Shown piece after piece: positions 23,701-38,700 of a stretch of 64,000 bases of DNA. The stretch covers positions 1,674,001 to 1,738,000 of the forward strand of contig CM037881.1 of assembly GCA_021292165.1 (NCBI GenBank), read 5' to 3'. The stretch's first letter is position 1, and each line of letters starts with the position of its first letter. The notes beneath the pieces are model-generated. The model was not told where the DNA came from, did not search any database, and saw only the letters and a list, made by a program, of their open reading frames with translations. The translations under genes were made by a program, and so were the position numbers. Source of the stretch: Shinisaurus crocodilurus. Its lineage: Eukaryota; Chordata; Lepidosauria; Squamata; Shinisauridae.

Positions 23701-26700
23701 GCCCCTGTGTAGCTAGTCACGAGTCATGTGTATGGCTAAGAACATAAGAAGAACATAGTCTCGCCTAGACTACTGTAATGCGCTCTACGTGGGGTTACCC
23801 TTGAAGACGGTCCGGAAGCTTCAGCCGGTACAGAACGCGGCGGCTCGCCTGATTAAGGGCAGCCGCCGGCGTGATCACATCACGCCAGTGCTTAATGAGT
23901 TGCACTGGCTACCAGTTGCTTGCCGAGCCGAATTCAAGGTGTTGGTTTTGACCTTTAAAACCCTACACGGCTCCGGCCCAGCTTATCTCAAGGAGCGCCT
24001 CCAGCAATATCAAGTAGGCCGCTCAACAAGGTCTGCCACGGACGGCCTTCTCCTTATCCCATCAGCCAGAGCAGCCAGGCTGGTGGGGACTAGGAAGAGG
24101 GCCTTCTCTGTGGCGGCCCCCACATTATGGAACTCCCTCCCTGGTGACCTTCGCCATGCCCCCTCCGTGATGAGCTTCCGCCATGCATTAAAAACATGGC
24201 TGTTCAGGCGGGAATATGGGGTGGGTTAGGTTTTTAATGAGAATTTTTTATATTGTTTTAATTATTATATTTTATTGTGTTTTACTGTATTTTAATTGTA
24301 CATCGCCCAGGGTGGCCGGGTGACCGGCCAGATGGGCGATTGATAAATATAATTAATAAATAAATAAATAAGAGCCCTGCTGGATCAGACCAACGGCCTA
24401 CCTAGTCCAGCTTTCTGTTCACATCGTAGCCATCAGGGTGCCCATGGGAAACCCGCAACTGGCATGCAGAGGCATCCGGTATTGCCTCTGATAGTGGAGG
24501 TAATAGGTAACCATCTTAACCAGTAGCCATTGAAAGCCTTCTCCTACATGACTTTTTCTAATTCCCTTTTAGACTAATCTAACTTTCTCTAACCCAAGTT
24601 GGTGGCCATCACTACACCTTGTGGTAGCTAATTCCATAGTTTCATGTCGCCCCTTATTTTCCTTCTTTATAAGCTAAAGGGCCTGAAACGTAGTAACCTT
24701 TCCTTAGAGGTAAGTTGTTCAGGCCTTTTTGATTTTCAGATAATTGCTGTGTTGTTGTTGTTGTTGTTGTTGTTATTTATTTATTTATTTATTTATCGCC
24801 CATCTGGCCGGCAACCGGCCACCCTGGGCGATGTACATAGAATAAAAACAATAAAATACATTTAAAACAATATAAAAATTTTAAAATCTTAACCCACCCC
24901 ATATTCCCGCCTGAATAACCAGGTTTTTAATGAGCGACGGAAGCTCAGCAGAGAGGGGGCATGGCGGAGGTTACTTGGGAGAGAGTTCCACAGTACAGGG
25001 GCCGCCACAGAAAAGGCCCTCTTCCTCGTCCCCACCAGTCTAGCTGCTCTGGCTGAAGGGACAAGGAGAAGGCCATCCGTGGCAGATCTTGTTGAGTGGC
25101 CCAATTGGTGTTGCTGGAGACGCTCCTTGAGATAGACTGGACCGGAGCCGTATAGGGTTTTAAAGGTCAAAACCAACACCTTGAATTCGGCTCGGCAAGC
25201 AACTGGTAGCCAGTGTAGCTCCTTGAGCACTGGCGTGATGTGATCCCGCCGGCGGCTGCCTTTAACCAGGCGAGCCGCCGAGTTCTGTACCAGCTGTAGC
25301 TTCCGAACCGTCTTCAAGGGTAACCCCACGTAGAGCGTGGCCACATTGGCTTCTTCTGTTGTCTTCCATTTTCCCCCCTCCTTGGGGTTGTTTCTGATTG
25401 CGCCTTTAGTCTCTCATTTTTTAGGAACTCCCATCCCTTTTTGAACTCCTCTTCCTGTTAGGTTTTCCTGCCATGGAATCGGGAGCCCTGTTCAGGCGTT
25501 TGCCTCAACACGGCTGTGCACGCTGGTCGTGCCCCCTCGGCTCAGACCTTGTTGTGTTGAACTGGCAAGGTCTGAAAGAGAGTTCTGCTCATGTGCCCTT
25601 TAACATGAGTAGATCTTGCCGTGCAATCATGGGCCCTGCCTTATCAGGGTTCTTGATGCCACAGAGAGTTCTACCTGCGTTCAAGTAAATGTGAATAGAA
25701 CTCCCTTCAAGACCTTGCCGATTCAACATGGCAAGGTCTGTACTGGGGAGGGGGCAGCACACCCAGAGATGTAGCAGGTGGGTTTCCAGAAGTCCAAGGT
25801 ACATGTTTGGCTATACTCAGCTTTAGTTTTCTTTAAAATCAAGAATTCAAGTGTTACGTAGTCATTTCCCCCTTAAGTTCCTTCTACTTTCACCTCACCA
25901 ACTAACTCTTCCCTATTGGTCAGAATCAAGACAAGGGTGGCTGATCCCTTCGCTCCTTCCTCAACCCTTTGAAGGAGAAAGTTGTCAGCAAGGCAAAGTC
26001 AGGGATTTCCTGGAGAGACCGTGCTTGGCAGAGTTTGTCCCCCAACAGATATCAGGGTAACTGGAGTCCCCCCATTGCTACTACTTCATGCTTTCCTGCC
26101 ATATCTGCAGTTTTCTTTCATCCGCACCTTCTCCTTAGTTGGGTGGTTGGTAGTAGACTCAAACCACAGTATGGTTTTTATTCCCTCCTCCATTTATTTT
26201 AACCCAGATACTTTCAACAGGACCACCATGTTCATTCGCTTGAACTTCTGTGCAGGTGTGTGCATTTCTAACACATAGTGCAACTCCTTCCCCCTTCCTG
26301 TGGCTTCTGTTCTTTTTGAACAAGTTGTATCCTTACTATGTTCCACTCATGGAAGTCATTCCACGAAGTATCAGTTATAGCTATCAAGTCATATTTAACT
26401 TCTTGAATCAAGAGTTCAAGCTCATCCTATTTATTTTCCATACTCTCGGCATTAGTCTAAAGAACATCGAAAGCCATGAACTTTATGCTTCAATGCCATC
26501 CCTGCATTTTTATTAAGAGGTTTCGCAGGCCCCACTACAGCTGCAATGTTCTGAAATCAGGGGCAAGTAGAGAAGTGGCTAAGTTCTAGGATGATACCAA
26601 ATTATTCTAGATGATGAAATTCTGAGCAGATTCTGAAGAAATCCAAAAGTATCTTCCCAAAATGGGTGAATGGACAAAAGAATGGCAGATGAGATTCAAT

Positions 26701-29700
26701 ATAACTGCAAACTGATGCACAGTTTTCAATAAACACACTTTTTTAAAAAAACAACAGTCCAATAATTAGTTTTGTACATGTCTTAAAGCACAAGTATATG
26801 CATCAATACCTTAGGCAGGAACTAGGTCTGTAGAGAGTTGAATAATGGTCCTTTTCAATGCCCGCACATCTGGACTGTGTGACTGGAAGCACTGAACAAA
26901 ATCAGTGCCATCTGAAGGTGCCCTAACTTTCAGGCATTAGTATGACTGAGTGATCTTTTCCTTCCAGGACGACAACTGGGGTGAGACCACAACAGCCATC
27001 ACAGGTACTTCAGAACATAGTGTGTCCCTGGAGGACATTTCCAGGATCAGCAAGGACTTGGAGGACAGCGTTGGCTTAGACTGCAAGCGCTACCTTGCCT
27101 TAACCGTGGCCGCCGTCCTGGGACTTCTTGTTTTCCTTACTCCCATTGCCTTTATTCTGCTCCCGCAGATCCTATGGAGAAGCGAGTTGGAGCCCTGTGG
27201 CACAGCTTGCGAAGGACTCTTTATCTCTGTGGCTTTCAAACTCCTGATCCTCTTGATTGGAGCCTGGGCGCTCTTCTTTCGCCAACCCAGGGCTGACCTC
27301 CCAAGAGTGTTTGTGTTCCGCACCCTCATTTTGGTCCTCATATTTCTGCTGGTGTTTTCTTACTGGCTTTTTTATGGTGTTCGCATTTTGGAGTCCAAGG
27401 ACCTCGATTACCAGGGAATTGTACAGTTCGCAGTGTCGCTGGTGGATGCTCTGCTTTTTGTTCACTATCTTGCTATTGTGGTGCTGGAACTGAGACAGCT
27501 GCAACCAATGTTCACTGTCAAGGTAGTTCGATCGACAGATGGAGAATCGCGCTATTACAGCTTGGGACACTTGAGGTAGGTCAAAGGCACAAAGTGTCTA
27601 GAGAAATTTGGGGAGCTGGAGCGGCAGTTCCCCCTTGATCTACTTCCTGTTTTTTTAAAGGAAAAATAGGTTTTCAACTTTTTTGTATTTAAAGAAATAC
27701 AAACACCACAACCAGAAGAAAAAAGTCAAAATCCAGAACACACAGTTTAACAGTCACTAACACCACATCATTAGGACCACCATTTCAGTCCAAAGTGTTT
27801 CACCAGTCTTCTTCCCACAAATGTAGTAGGCCACCCCCATTTATTTCGATTACGTAAGATCATCCCTAGACACTACTTTAATGGGTTCCAAATAAGAATT
27901 CCCTTCCTCGGGAGTCCAGATATATGTAGCATTGCCCTTAAATGGAATATCAGTTTAGGATGCAATCCTATGCATGTTTAGACAGAGCAAAGTCCTACAA
28001 TTCCCAGCATGCCCCAGTCAGCATGGCTGGCTAGAGGGATACTGGGAGTTGTAGGACATTTTTCTGTCTAAACATACAGGATTGCACCTTTACAGGGGGA
28101 ACTCCCTTCTATAATTAATTTACTTCTGTTGAAGTTTAGGGCATAATCCTAGGCATGTTTAGGCAGAACAAAGTCCTACAACTCCCAGCATCCCCCAACC
28201 AGCCCTTAGTGCCTTTTGGGCATGGCTGTACAGTTTTTGGAGAAAGGCTCTTTCAAACTTCAGATGTCTTCATTCTTGGGGTGTGCAGAAATAGTGTAAC
28301 AATAAGGACAGTGATTATTCTTTTTCTTTTTTTTAAATAAATTTGTATTTACTTTTCAAAACAAAATATAACAAAAATACAAGAATAACACAAAAATATA
28401 ACATAAACAACATACAATAAATCATAAAGTGCACCCCGCCCACCCTCCGAGGGACCAATTTATATACTTCCATCCCCTTGATCAAATCAATTCCAAATTC
28501 CAAAAATATAACATATCCTGACAAGGCATGCTCCCCTTCCCCTTTATTAATACATAGTCTATTAATTGATTCCATATATCCATAAAATTATTCTTTAACT
28601 GTCCTTTTTTGCATTTGATACTACAAGTTAATTTATCATTTAGAACTACTATATCCCAAACTTCCTTACTAGTCAGTTATTAGGAAAACATGTTGTACTT
28701 TCCATTTCTTCGTTATCATTAGCCTAGCCGCAGTTAACAAGTGTACAATTAACTCCTTCGTATTTTGGTTGCAAATAAGTTTCTCCATTATTGATAACAG
28801 TGCTAGTTTTGGACAGACCTCTAAATTAGTACCAATAATTTCCGATATTTCTGTAAAAACCTCTCACCCCAAAACCAGTACATTTTTACAACTCCACCAC
28901 ATATGAACATATGTCCCTTTTTCCTGACATCCTCTCCAACAAAATGCAGAACAATTATTATCGACAGTGATTATTCTTGTGTCCACAATATTCAGTTTTC
29001 CACAAATGCTGTACTGGAAGAATTGCCTCCGGAATTGCAGGCTTCTGAGGCAATCCTCCACAAATTTCCTGGTGTAATGGTGATGTTTCGCTCCCTTGTG
29101 TTCATGTGGGAGCTGTTGTGGGCAAAGAGGTGGGCTGAAGTGTGAAGGACCAGCACCTGGGTCCTATGCGTGAGTTCGGCGCTTAACGGGTTAACCGGCA
29201 CAAAGTTACAGCCCGTACAAGCTAATGGAACCGACTAGCAGGTTTTCACACACAAAAGGAAACTCCAGCCTTTGAACTACCAAATAAGGCTTTATTTATT
29301 TACACAAGATATGGAGCGGAACTAATAGCTTTCTAGGAATACTACAACGTCAATAAGACCTGACGTGACCTTTAAGTTTATCAATGAACAGGCTCCCAGG
29401 CTAGCGTATTGGGATTAGTCAATTACCTTAGACCAAAGACTTCACGCTAGTCAGTTTCAGCCTGGCTCTGGGTCTGTCCGATCCGGGGAAGAGAACAGCT
29501 TACTCCAGCCGCTGCTGGAGGATGGATCTTGCTCAAAAGCACCCCGTGTTCCCAACAACCTCCAAAAGGAGGGGAGAGGGGTTTTCTACCCCTAAGTTTC
29601 CCGCTCTCCCGCCCCTTAGGTCAGGTGGGGCTATTGCCTGCCCCTTCGTGTCAGGTGGGCTTATTCCTGCCCGGGAAGAAGGTGACGTATTGGATACTTT

Positions 29701-32700
29701 ACAGCTCTTTGAGACTGCCCTGTTAGGTTGATGGGCTTGATGGTCCTTTCCTGGGTTTTGTGGATTCCAATCGGGACTCTCCATTGTTGGGATGCTGGGT
29801 CCGTCTGGCTGCTTCCCTGTAACCCAATCTCCCTTCCTCGCCCCCCTCCCCTGGAGGAAGGAGACTCGCTCCACATGAAGCGAGGAAGTTCATTCAGAAC
29901 CTGGAAGCAGGGGTCCTTGCTTCATGACGCACAGGAGGCACTTATTTATTTATTTATTTTATTTACCACCACCGGACTCATTTTGCATCTTGGGGTGCGT
30001 GCATACCAGTCAAGACTTACTGCAGTTTTCTCATGTGCACCTTGATCCCAGTTCAGTGAGGGTCCTTACTGAAATTCTCACAAAATGACTCCCAAACCCC
30101 AGAAACTTAGCAAAGCCCTATGCTTAAGATACATCACGAAAGGACATTGTGTTGTAGTAGCTAAGCTATTAACAGCAGCTTCAAATGTAAATTTTATGCC
30201 TCCTTGAAAGTCCTGTTTTTCTTTAGAGCAGTGTTCTCCAACCTTGGGTCCCCAGATGTTTTTGGCCTACAACTCCCAGCGTGCCCCAGCCAGCGTAGAT
30301 GTAGGCCAAAAACATCTGGGGACCCAAGGTTGGAGAACACTGCCTTAATGCAAGAGCCAATCTATACATTACACAGATGAGAGTAGATTTCTGTCCCACT
30401 GCAGATTGAAGATAGGAAGGGATCATATTCTGGGAAGTTGCCCCATGTCAAAAGCTGCCTGCATGTAGTTAAGCAGCACATCAGAGTGGGGGGTATTGGA
30501 GAAGCACAGCAGAAGTGAAAAGGTAGAGTGAGACTTGGATACAGCCTGCTATAGCCAAGGGGCATGGAAGCCAAAGCTGCAGTTAGAAATTGGTGGAAAT
30601 AGAGTCAGAAGGGAAATCTTGTTCTTTGAATGAGAGACAGTGTTGTAGTAAGGCCGATTTCGCTCCAGATGTTTTGGACTTCGAGTCCCATCAGCCTCAG
30701 CCAGCATGGCCAATGGTCGGGAATCCTGGGAGTTGTAATCCAAAACATCTGGAGGGCAGCAGGTTGAGGAAGGCTGTAGTAAGTGTGAAGGACCACCACC
30801 GGTCCTTTTCCGCGAGTTCGGGAGTTAAAGGGTTAACCGGCAAGCGCCAAAGCTCCCTTTCGCGCTCCCTGGGTTAAATCAGGACAACCGCACTGGATTA
30901 GCACTGAGTCAGAACACCGTGGAAAGCAACTGACCAATCGTTTACAAAAGCTTAATTGAGCGTCTGGGCTCGGGGAGCAAGGAGCGTTCATAGTCAATAA
31001 ATCAATTGAGGTGCAAAATACACTCTAAGCCGCGACGGTAATGAGGCTTGCAAAAGCCCAGACAGAGCCTACAGAAAATAAAAGAACCTAAGCTTAAACT
31101 TATCTAACACCAGAGAATCTACTCTAGCCTACTGTTACAGAGAACTAGCTGGAAATTACGAATATCACCCGGGCGGGCCGCTGGGGGGTTGGGCTTCCCC
31201 GGGCTGGCCTGAGCAGTTGACCCCGCTCCGTGCAGCTTCGCGCCTTGTTCCCAACAACCTCAATGGAGTCTGGGTTGTTCTTTTACACCCTCCGGTGTCC
31301 CCTCCTCCTTTCCTCCCCCCCCCTCCCTTTGGTGGCAGGACGGACCGGTTCTTGGCACCTCAAGGTGCTTGGAGGGTGCTTGGAGGGTATTTTGGCAGCT
31401 CTTTGAGACTGCTGGGAAGACCACTGAGGCACAAATGCAAATGTGCCCTGGCTCGCTTGGGCAAGACCGATCTGGATGCAAATGCCCACCCAGAACTGAG
31501 CTCCGCTGCCTCCGGCAGAGATTATGCCGGTGACTGGGGAGGGGTGTGTGTGAAGGCCAGCAATGCGATGTGGCTGCAAAGAAGGCAAATGCAATTTTGG
31601 GCTGTATTAATAGAAGTATAGCTTCCAAATTGCGGGAAGTGATAATTCCCCTTTACTCGGCACTGGTTAGGCCTCATCTTGAGTACTGCATCCAGTTCTG
31701 GGCACCTCACTTTAAGAAGGACATAGACAAACTGGAGAGGGTTCAGAGGAGGGCAACAAGGATGATAAATGGACTGGAAACAAGGCCCTGTGAGGAGAGA
31801 CTGAAAGAACTGGGCATGTTTAGCCTTCAGAAGAGGAGACTGAGGGGAGATATGATCGCACTCTTCCAGTATTTGAAGGGATGTCACACAGAGGAGGGCA
31901 AAGATCTCTTCTCGTTCATCCCAGTTTGCAGGACACGGAATAATGGGCTCAAGTTACAGGAACCTAGATTCCACCTAAACATCAGGAAAAATTTCCTGAC
32001 TGTCAGAGCAATAAGACAATGGAACCAACTACCTAGGGAGGTGGTGGGCTCTCCCAGTCTGGAGGCATTCAAGGTGCAGCTGGACAGCCATCTGTCGGGG
32101 ATGCTTTGACCTGGATTCCTGCATTGAGCAGGGGGTTGGACTCGATGGCCTTGTAGGCCCCTTCCAACTCTACTTTTCTATGATTCTATGATTCTATAAG
32201 GGTGTGTCTTGTCAGGCTTTCTCTCCACAGTAAGGGACTGCATGAACCATAGCATGGCCTGTGAGCCTTAGAGCATTTTCACACACTACGTTTCTCAGGT
32301 CTACACCTAAAAATGCAGAACAGGCCTGTGTTTAATCCAGGGTACACCCTTGAGTGAGCCAGGACTGGCTGCAGTTCCCTGTTGCCTGTGCACTTGGCGA
32401 GAAGCCCAAGTTTGCCTCTGCGTAGCCAAACTCCTGTGCCTGACCACAGTCCTTTACCAAACTTCAGGAAGGGTATGCATTTAAAATCTCTCCACCAAAT
32501 TATGACTGAAAGGGATCAAACTATCCAAACGTCTTTCCTGTGTCCGCCCTCGCTCACCCTGCAGTCATGCCAGTCTAGACGCCTCAAGAAAATGATGGGT
32601 TAGAGAGATGCATAGTAATTACAGGTCTGTAAACATGGATGAGGCAGACAGCTGCCTGCTTGATCATGAAATACCATGGCTTAATGTCCCTTTCTGCCCG

Positions 32701-35700
32701 CTTACTTGACAGCTGTAAGGGGCATAAGATTGCTGGGAATGTCAGTAGGGTCTGTTGTTGAGTCTGCTGAAGGTCTGTTGTGGGTTGTCCACTCCGTATT
32801 TGTTGCACATTGCCAAGATTCCCTAGTAGATCTGCATTTTTATTTCGCAACGTTTGAAAATCACCCAGAAGCATTCATTCATTCATTCATTCATTCTGCT
32901 CTATAGCCTGCCCTGTTTTGAAGTCACTGGCCTAACGTGACAAATAGATCTGTGTACGAAAGGCCTATGGGTTGTGCCCTTGATGCTTGTAAGCGTCCTA
33001 ACTCAGAGGCTTATAAGCATCCTCTGCAAAGCGGGGGAAGTGACAGAGGCGGTCTCCACCTCCCTGCTCCTCCCGCTCCGGCACTTCGGACAGGGAGGGA
33101 AGGAAGCTGGATCGCCACCAGGATACCTTGTATCCTGGTCCCCCCAGCCTCCTCTGCTCCCCCTTTACCCCTCTCCGAGGTCACTTTCCCGACCTCGGAG
33201 AAGTAGCCGGCATGTTTTTTTCTGCTCCAGCTGCAGTGTGTGTGTGGGGGGGGGGGGTCCAAGCAAATTACTTGGGAAGATAGGCGAACAAATGTCAGTG
33301 TACTGGAAGAAGCAAAGACTACTAGCATTGAAAAAATGATCCTTCAACGCCAACTTCAGTGGACCGGTCATGTTGTTCGAATGCCTGACTGCTGTCTCCC
33401 AAAGCAGTTACTTTACTCCCAACTCAAGGATGGAAAGCGGAATATCGGTGGTCAATATAAGAGGTTTAAAGATGTTCATAAGGCTAATCTAAAAAAATGC
33501 AATATAAACATCGAAAACTGGGAAGCTCTGGCCCATGAACGATCTAACTGGAGGTTGGCCTCTCACAAAGGTTCCATGGACTTTGAAGAAGCCCGAGTGC
33601 AAGGTGAAAGGGAGAAACGTGCTAAGCGAAAAGCACGTCAAACGAATCCTTTACAGGACCATCTTCCATCTGGTAACCTGTGTCCTCACTGTGGGAAGCT
33701 GTGTGGATCTAGAATTGGCCTCCACAGTCACTTACGGACCCATCGCTAGAGTCTACACAATCTTCTTTAGAATCTCCTCCTTTTATCCCGGAAGACAATC
33801 TTACTCGGTCACGAGTGATCGCCTGATGATGATGGAAGAAGCAAAGACTACTAGCATTGAAATAATGATCCTTCAACGCCAACTTCAGTGGACCGGTCAT
33901 GTTGTTCGAATGCCTGACTGCCGTCTCCCAAAGCAGTTACTTTACTCCCAACTCAAGGATGGAAAGCGGAATATCAGTGGTCAATATAAGAGGTTTAAAG
34001 ATGTTCATAAGGCTAATCTAAAAAAATGCAATATAAACATCGAAAACTGGGAAGCTCTGGCCCATGAACGATCTAAATGGAGGTTGGCCTTTCACAAAGG
34101 TTCCATGGACTTTGAAGAAGCCCGAGTGCAAGGTGAAAGGGAGAAACGTGCTAAGCGAAAAGCACGTCAAATGAATCCTTTACAGGACCATCTTCTATCT
34201 GGTAACCTGTGTCCTCACTGTGGGAAGCTGTGTGGATCTAGAATTGGCCTCCACAGTCACTTACGGACCCATCGCTAGAGTCTACACAATCTTCTTTAGA
34301 ATTTCCTCCTTTTATCCCGGAAGACAATCTTACTCGGTCACGAGTGATCGCCTGATGATGAAGCATGGACCCCCAACTCCAAGGTCAGAGCTCTGTTTTC
34401 AGCCTTAGATCTGGGAATCCAAAGAATCCTGTGCGCCCCCCCCCCCGCCGTCGCTGTCTAGGGGCCATAGGATTGCTCTGCCCAGGAATAAACAAACCCC
34501 TCTGGAATTTAATTGATTTAAGACATATTCAAAGCCTATTAAACTTTCACTCAAGGCTCACATGCCAATACGTAGGAACTTTGAGAAGTTTTACTTTAGT
34601 TAAGGATCCCTATTTTTTAAATATACAAACTGCCCTTGACCCACAAGGTAATACTCGTAATCACGATAACGTTATAAAATAAAAAAAAGCATACAAACTA
34701 TTCAGCCAGCAAACAAACAAATCAAACTTCTTCTTTTTTTACAAATTAAAATGTTTTGATTTGGATGCAGCGATGGACTGCTGGATGATAACCTGAGTTT
34801 GAATCCTGACAAGACAGAAGCACTGTGGGTAGATGAGTCATAGCTCTGGGAAACAGGTCAGTTGCCTCTTCTGGATGAGGCTGCACCCCCTCTGAAGGAA
34901 GAGGTGCATAGTTTGGGGTTGCTCTTTACACATTCCCGCAACCCATGATGGAATTGGTCTCTCGGGTTCAGATGACACGACAACCCATCGTGAGTTGAAC
35001 AACCCCTAGAACAGGCCATGGGTTGTCAGGCTGGCTTGTTGCCCAAAGATAAAGCCACCCTGCAGGAAGCGGTCTGGGCATTGGTGAGACGACAACCCAC
35101 CATGGCTAATTACCCATGATGGGTTGTCATGTCGTTCGAACCCAGTCGTTCTCTGTAAACAGGAAAGCCAATAAAGTGAATTATATGACCTAAGTTCATT
35201 GGCAGCAAATCTGGATAGAAGCTAGCTCCATAGGATAGCCAACCTCAGCTGGTGCCCCACTGCTGTTAGTAACAAATGATATGTCACAGTAGCCATATGT
35301 TGCCTAACTGACCATAGGAAAAATCCTCAGACATTCTGGGGAATGGGAAGGGCAGCGCAGTTTCCCACAGAACAGGCAGTGCCATGGCCCGTCACCCTTG
35401 AGGCTCTTGTTTTGGCACTCTCAAAGAAAATAGGGTTTCCAAAGATTGCCTGTGTATTGCAGCTTTTCTGCTTTCTGGTGTTCTTGTAATGGGGCCTGGT
35501 TCATTCCACTTGCTTTCTCTGGAGTTCAGGTTAAATCAGTCTAGTATTTCAGCCACAGATATTTTCATTCATTTACTCTAAAAACTATTAATATGGGAAA
35601 TCAAGTTTGCTAGTGGCACTTGCAAAGATATACTTAACCAGCCCACACAGTGCACAGTGCGTTAAAGCTTTGTGGAGAAAAATAAATACCTTATTGCTGG

Positions 35701-38700
35701 GTGAATTTATTCAGCCATGTACAGGATATAAAAATATTAGTGTGCTTTTCCATTCTCTTTAGAAGAGTCTTTGAGTGAACCTGAAAGGAGAAAAAAAAAA
35801 GCAGCAAAAAGATGGCCCCAAGTACAAGAACAAACCAACTGAGAGGGAGACAGTGAACATCTTTCCTGTTCAATGTCACTCCTCTTAGCAGATTTGTACT
35901 TGGGCATAAGTGGAAATGCCTCTTCTTGCTGGGTTTTTAAAGGTTTAGCTTTGTTCATATTTTTTTATTATTATTTTCATCATCATCATCATCTATTTAT
36001 TATATTTATAACATTTCTATACCGGCCAGTAGCCAAAGCTCTCTGGGAGGTTCATAACAATTCACAAGAATTACAAACCAGAACATTATATAACATTATA
36101 TGATACAAAATTGCAATAATGGTATAACATTTTTAACATACAAAATTTAAAAACAGTTTAAATAGCTAAAAACAGTTTCAGTACTACACTTGTTCAAGAC
36201 AGCTGATATAAATGCCCCATCATATGCCATTAGATGCCTGGGAATAGAGGACAGTCTTAACCTGGCACCAAAAAGATGACAGTGTTGGCACCAGGCAGGC
36301 CTCGGTGGGGAGCTCATTCCAAAATCAGGGGCCACCACTGAGAAGGCCCTCTCCCTTGTTGCCACCTTCCAAGCCTCCCTTAGAGGAGGCACTCCAACAA
36401 AGGCCCCCCGATGTTGATAGTAATGTGCGGGTAGATCAGGGCTCTCCAACCTTGGGTCCCCAGATGTTGCTGGCCTTACAGTTTCCAGCATACCCAGCCA
36501 GCGTGGCTAATGGCAAGGGATTCTGGGAGCTGTAGTCCAGCAACATCTGGGGACCCAAGGTTGGAGAGCCCTGGGGTAGATTAATGTCAGGAGAGGCACT
36601 GTGTTTTGAGCTTATCATTTACAACATTGAAAGCTGGAATAACATAGTGACGAACAGCCTGGGTTACAAAGCAGGAAGTTGCAGGATTACTGTGATAATG
36701 TATGTGGAGCATTTAAACACTTGAAAGCACTAAGTGTGCCATCCTATGCATGTTTAGACAGAAAACATTCCTATAACTGGCCGGCTGGCGAATGCTGGGA
36801 GTTGTAGGACTGTTTTCTGTCTAAACATGCAAAGGATTGTGCCCTAAATAAGGGGTGGTGGTGATGATGAAAATTGTATTGCATTTCGTTTTCATTTTAA
36901 GGTGTATACACTGCTTTTCCTCCCCAACGAAGACCAAAGCAGTAAATATACTAAACAAATGCAATAATAGCAAAACAACAATCCAAACAGTATGCAAAAA
37001 TCATCTAGCAATAAAAATATATATTCTACAATAGCATTTAAATTCAATACCTAGCAACAATTATAACAATTAATTTAATAAACATGCTACAACGTTCAAA
37101 AGAATTCATCAATACATTCCTATAATACCAACATTTCAATGAATATCAAGGAGATAATACACACATGGCACTTGGGCACGGACTTGTCTTTTGCTTATAT
37201 TACTCTATAAATACCAGTTGAGGATGAGGATGAGCCAAAGGTCACATTTGCATTAAGACAGAGAGGTAGAGCAGAAGGAAAAGGGGGGGGACTGGATGGT
37301 AGAATGGGATGAGACCCTTGGGAGTGTCCCACAAGCAGAAAGCAGGTACATCTGAAGAACAAATAGCTTCAGCCCACTAGGGCAAAAGAGAAGAGCCAAG
37401 CCACAAACCCCCCCAAGTCTGTAACCAATTGACTTGGGGTGCATCCAGACAAAGCTTTTATTGTGCAATTGTCCTGCCTCATTCGTAAAATTTTGTGGGG
37501 GACATTGTCGTCATCTTCCATTTGTACTCCTCCTGTGTGTTCCCACTGCTTCTTCCATCTTTATTATTAGCAGAAGGAAGTCTGTTAAGAAGGAAAAGAT
37601 GGAATAGCTGCCCAATGTCTTTTATTTGGTAGCACTTGGAACCGTCTATCTGGAAGCACCCCTGGAGGAAAAGTCTCATGGCCCAGGAGTGGGAGGCCTG
37701 GGAGACTGAAGTCCCCAGTGACAATGACTCTGGGGAGGCATCAGAACCAGTTCCTGGTCCTTCTGAAGGGGGGGCCCACTGCCTCGGACCCCATGTCTTG
37801 TCCATACAACCCCAGGAGATGCCACTGCCCTCTGACTCTGAAGAGTGGGCTTCAGACTCCTCTAGTGGACAGGGAGACCCTGGGGGACAGTCCCCAACTG
37901 GCTCCCCCCTCCTCCAACCTTCATGTTCTAGGAGAAGCCAACACCTTCAGAAAGGTGCTGCTGGCGCTTGAGCAGCCAGGGGCCGCACCTGAGGGGGTGG
38001 GGCTTCCAGGCAGACTCTCCTGGCCTGACTATAAAAGCCTGCCAGTTGCTCCCAGCCGGCTCCACTGGACTCACCTGTTAGTTCTCTAGCTCCAGGATTG
38101 CTGGCCAGGGTCCTGAAACCTAACCTTCATTCCAGATGTGACCCAGCCATCTTGACCACATTGAGGCAGCCTCCTTGCCTAAGCTGTCGCCCAGGACAGA
38201 TGATGGATTTCCTGATGGAGCACGACAAAAGGGAGACAAATTCAGTTGCTGCATTGTTAGTTTTGATTTGAATAGGTTTGAATGTCAATGGAATATAAAA
38301 TTCAGGGTAAAAATACCTAATGTCATGTTTATTTATTTATTTATTTATTATATTTATTAATCACCCATCTGGCCGGTCACCAAAAAAAAAACCCTGAATC
38401 GTTAACAAACAAAACCAACAACTTCTCCTAATGCAGGGGCACTGACGGAGGGTCTTTCAGCCTGAGAGCTGAACTGCATTTCTGAGAAGTTCTCAGGGGG
38501 TCGCATTCCAGCAGTGGGCAGGGCCCAAAATACCAGCATATTTTAGCTTAAAGCTCTTACTATCAGTAATTAAGTCTTAGGAGAGGCATTTCAAGCTTTT
38601 AGAAGGCGGCGGGGGGGGGGGGACTGAACAAAAGCCAAGGAGCCGCCAAAAGCTCGGTGCCGTGGCCATCAGGTGAGCCCCAGGAGGTCTGGATTTGGGC

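Larger units (their letters stand above)
21363..26967 (+). other. VANGL1 intron 3: gene-free stretches
   Basis: 21363-21899, 22777-23254, 23505-23740, 25337-25520 and 25771-26967 carry no recognised gene or repeat. Confidence 0.5.
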
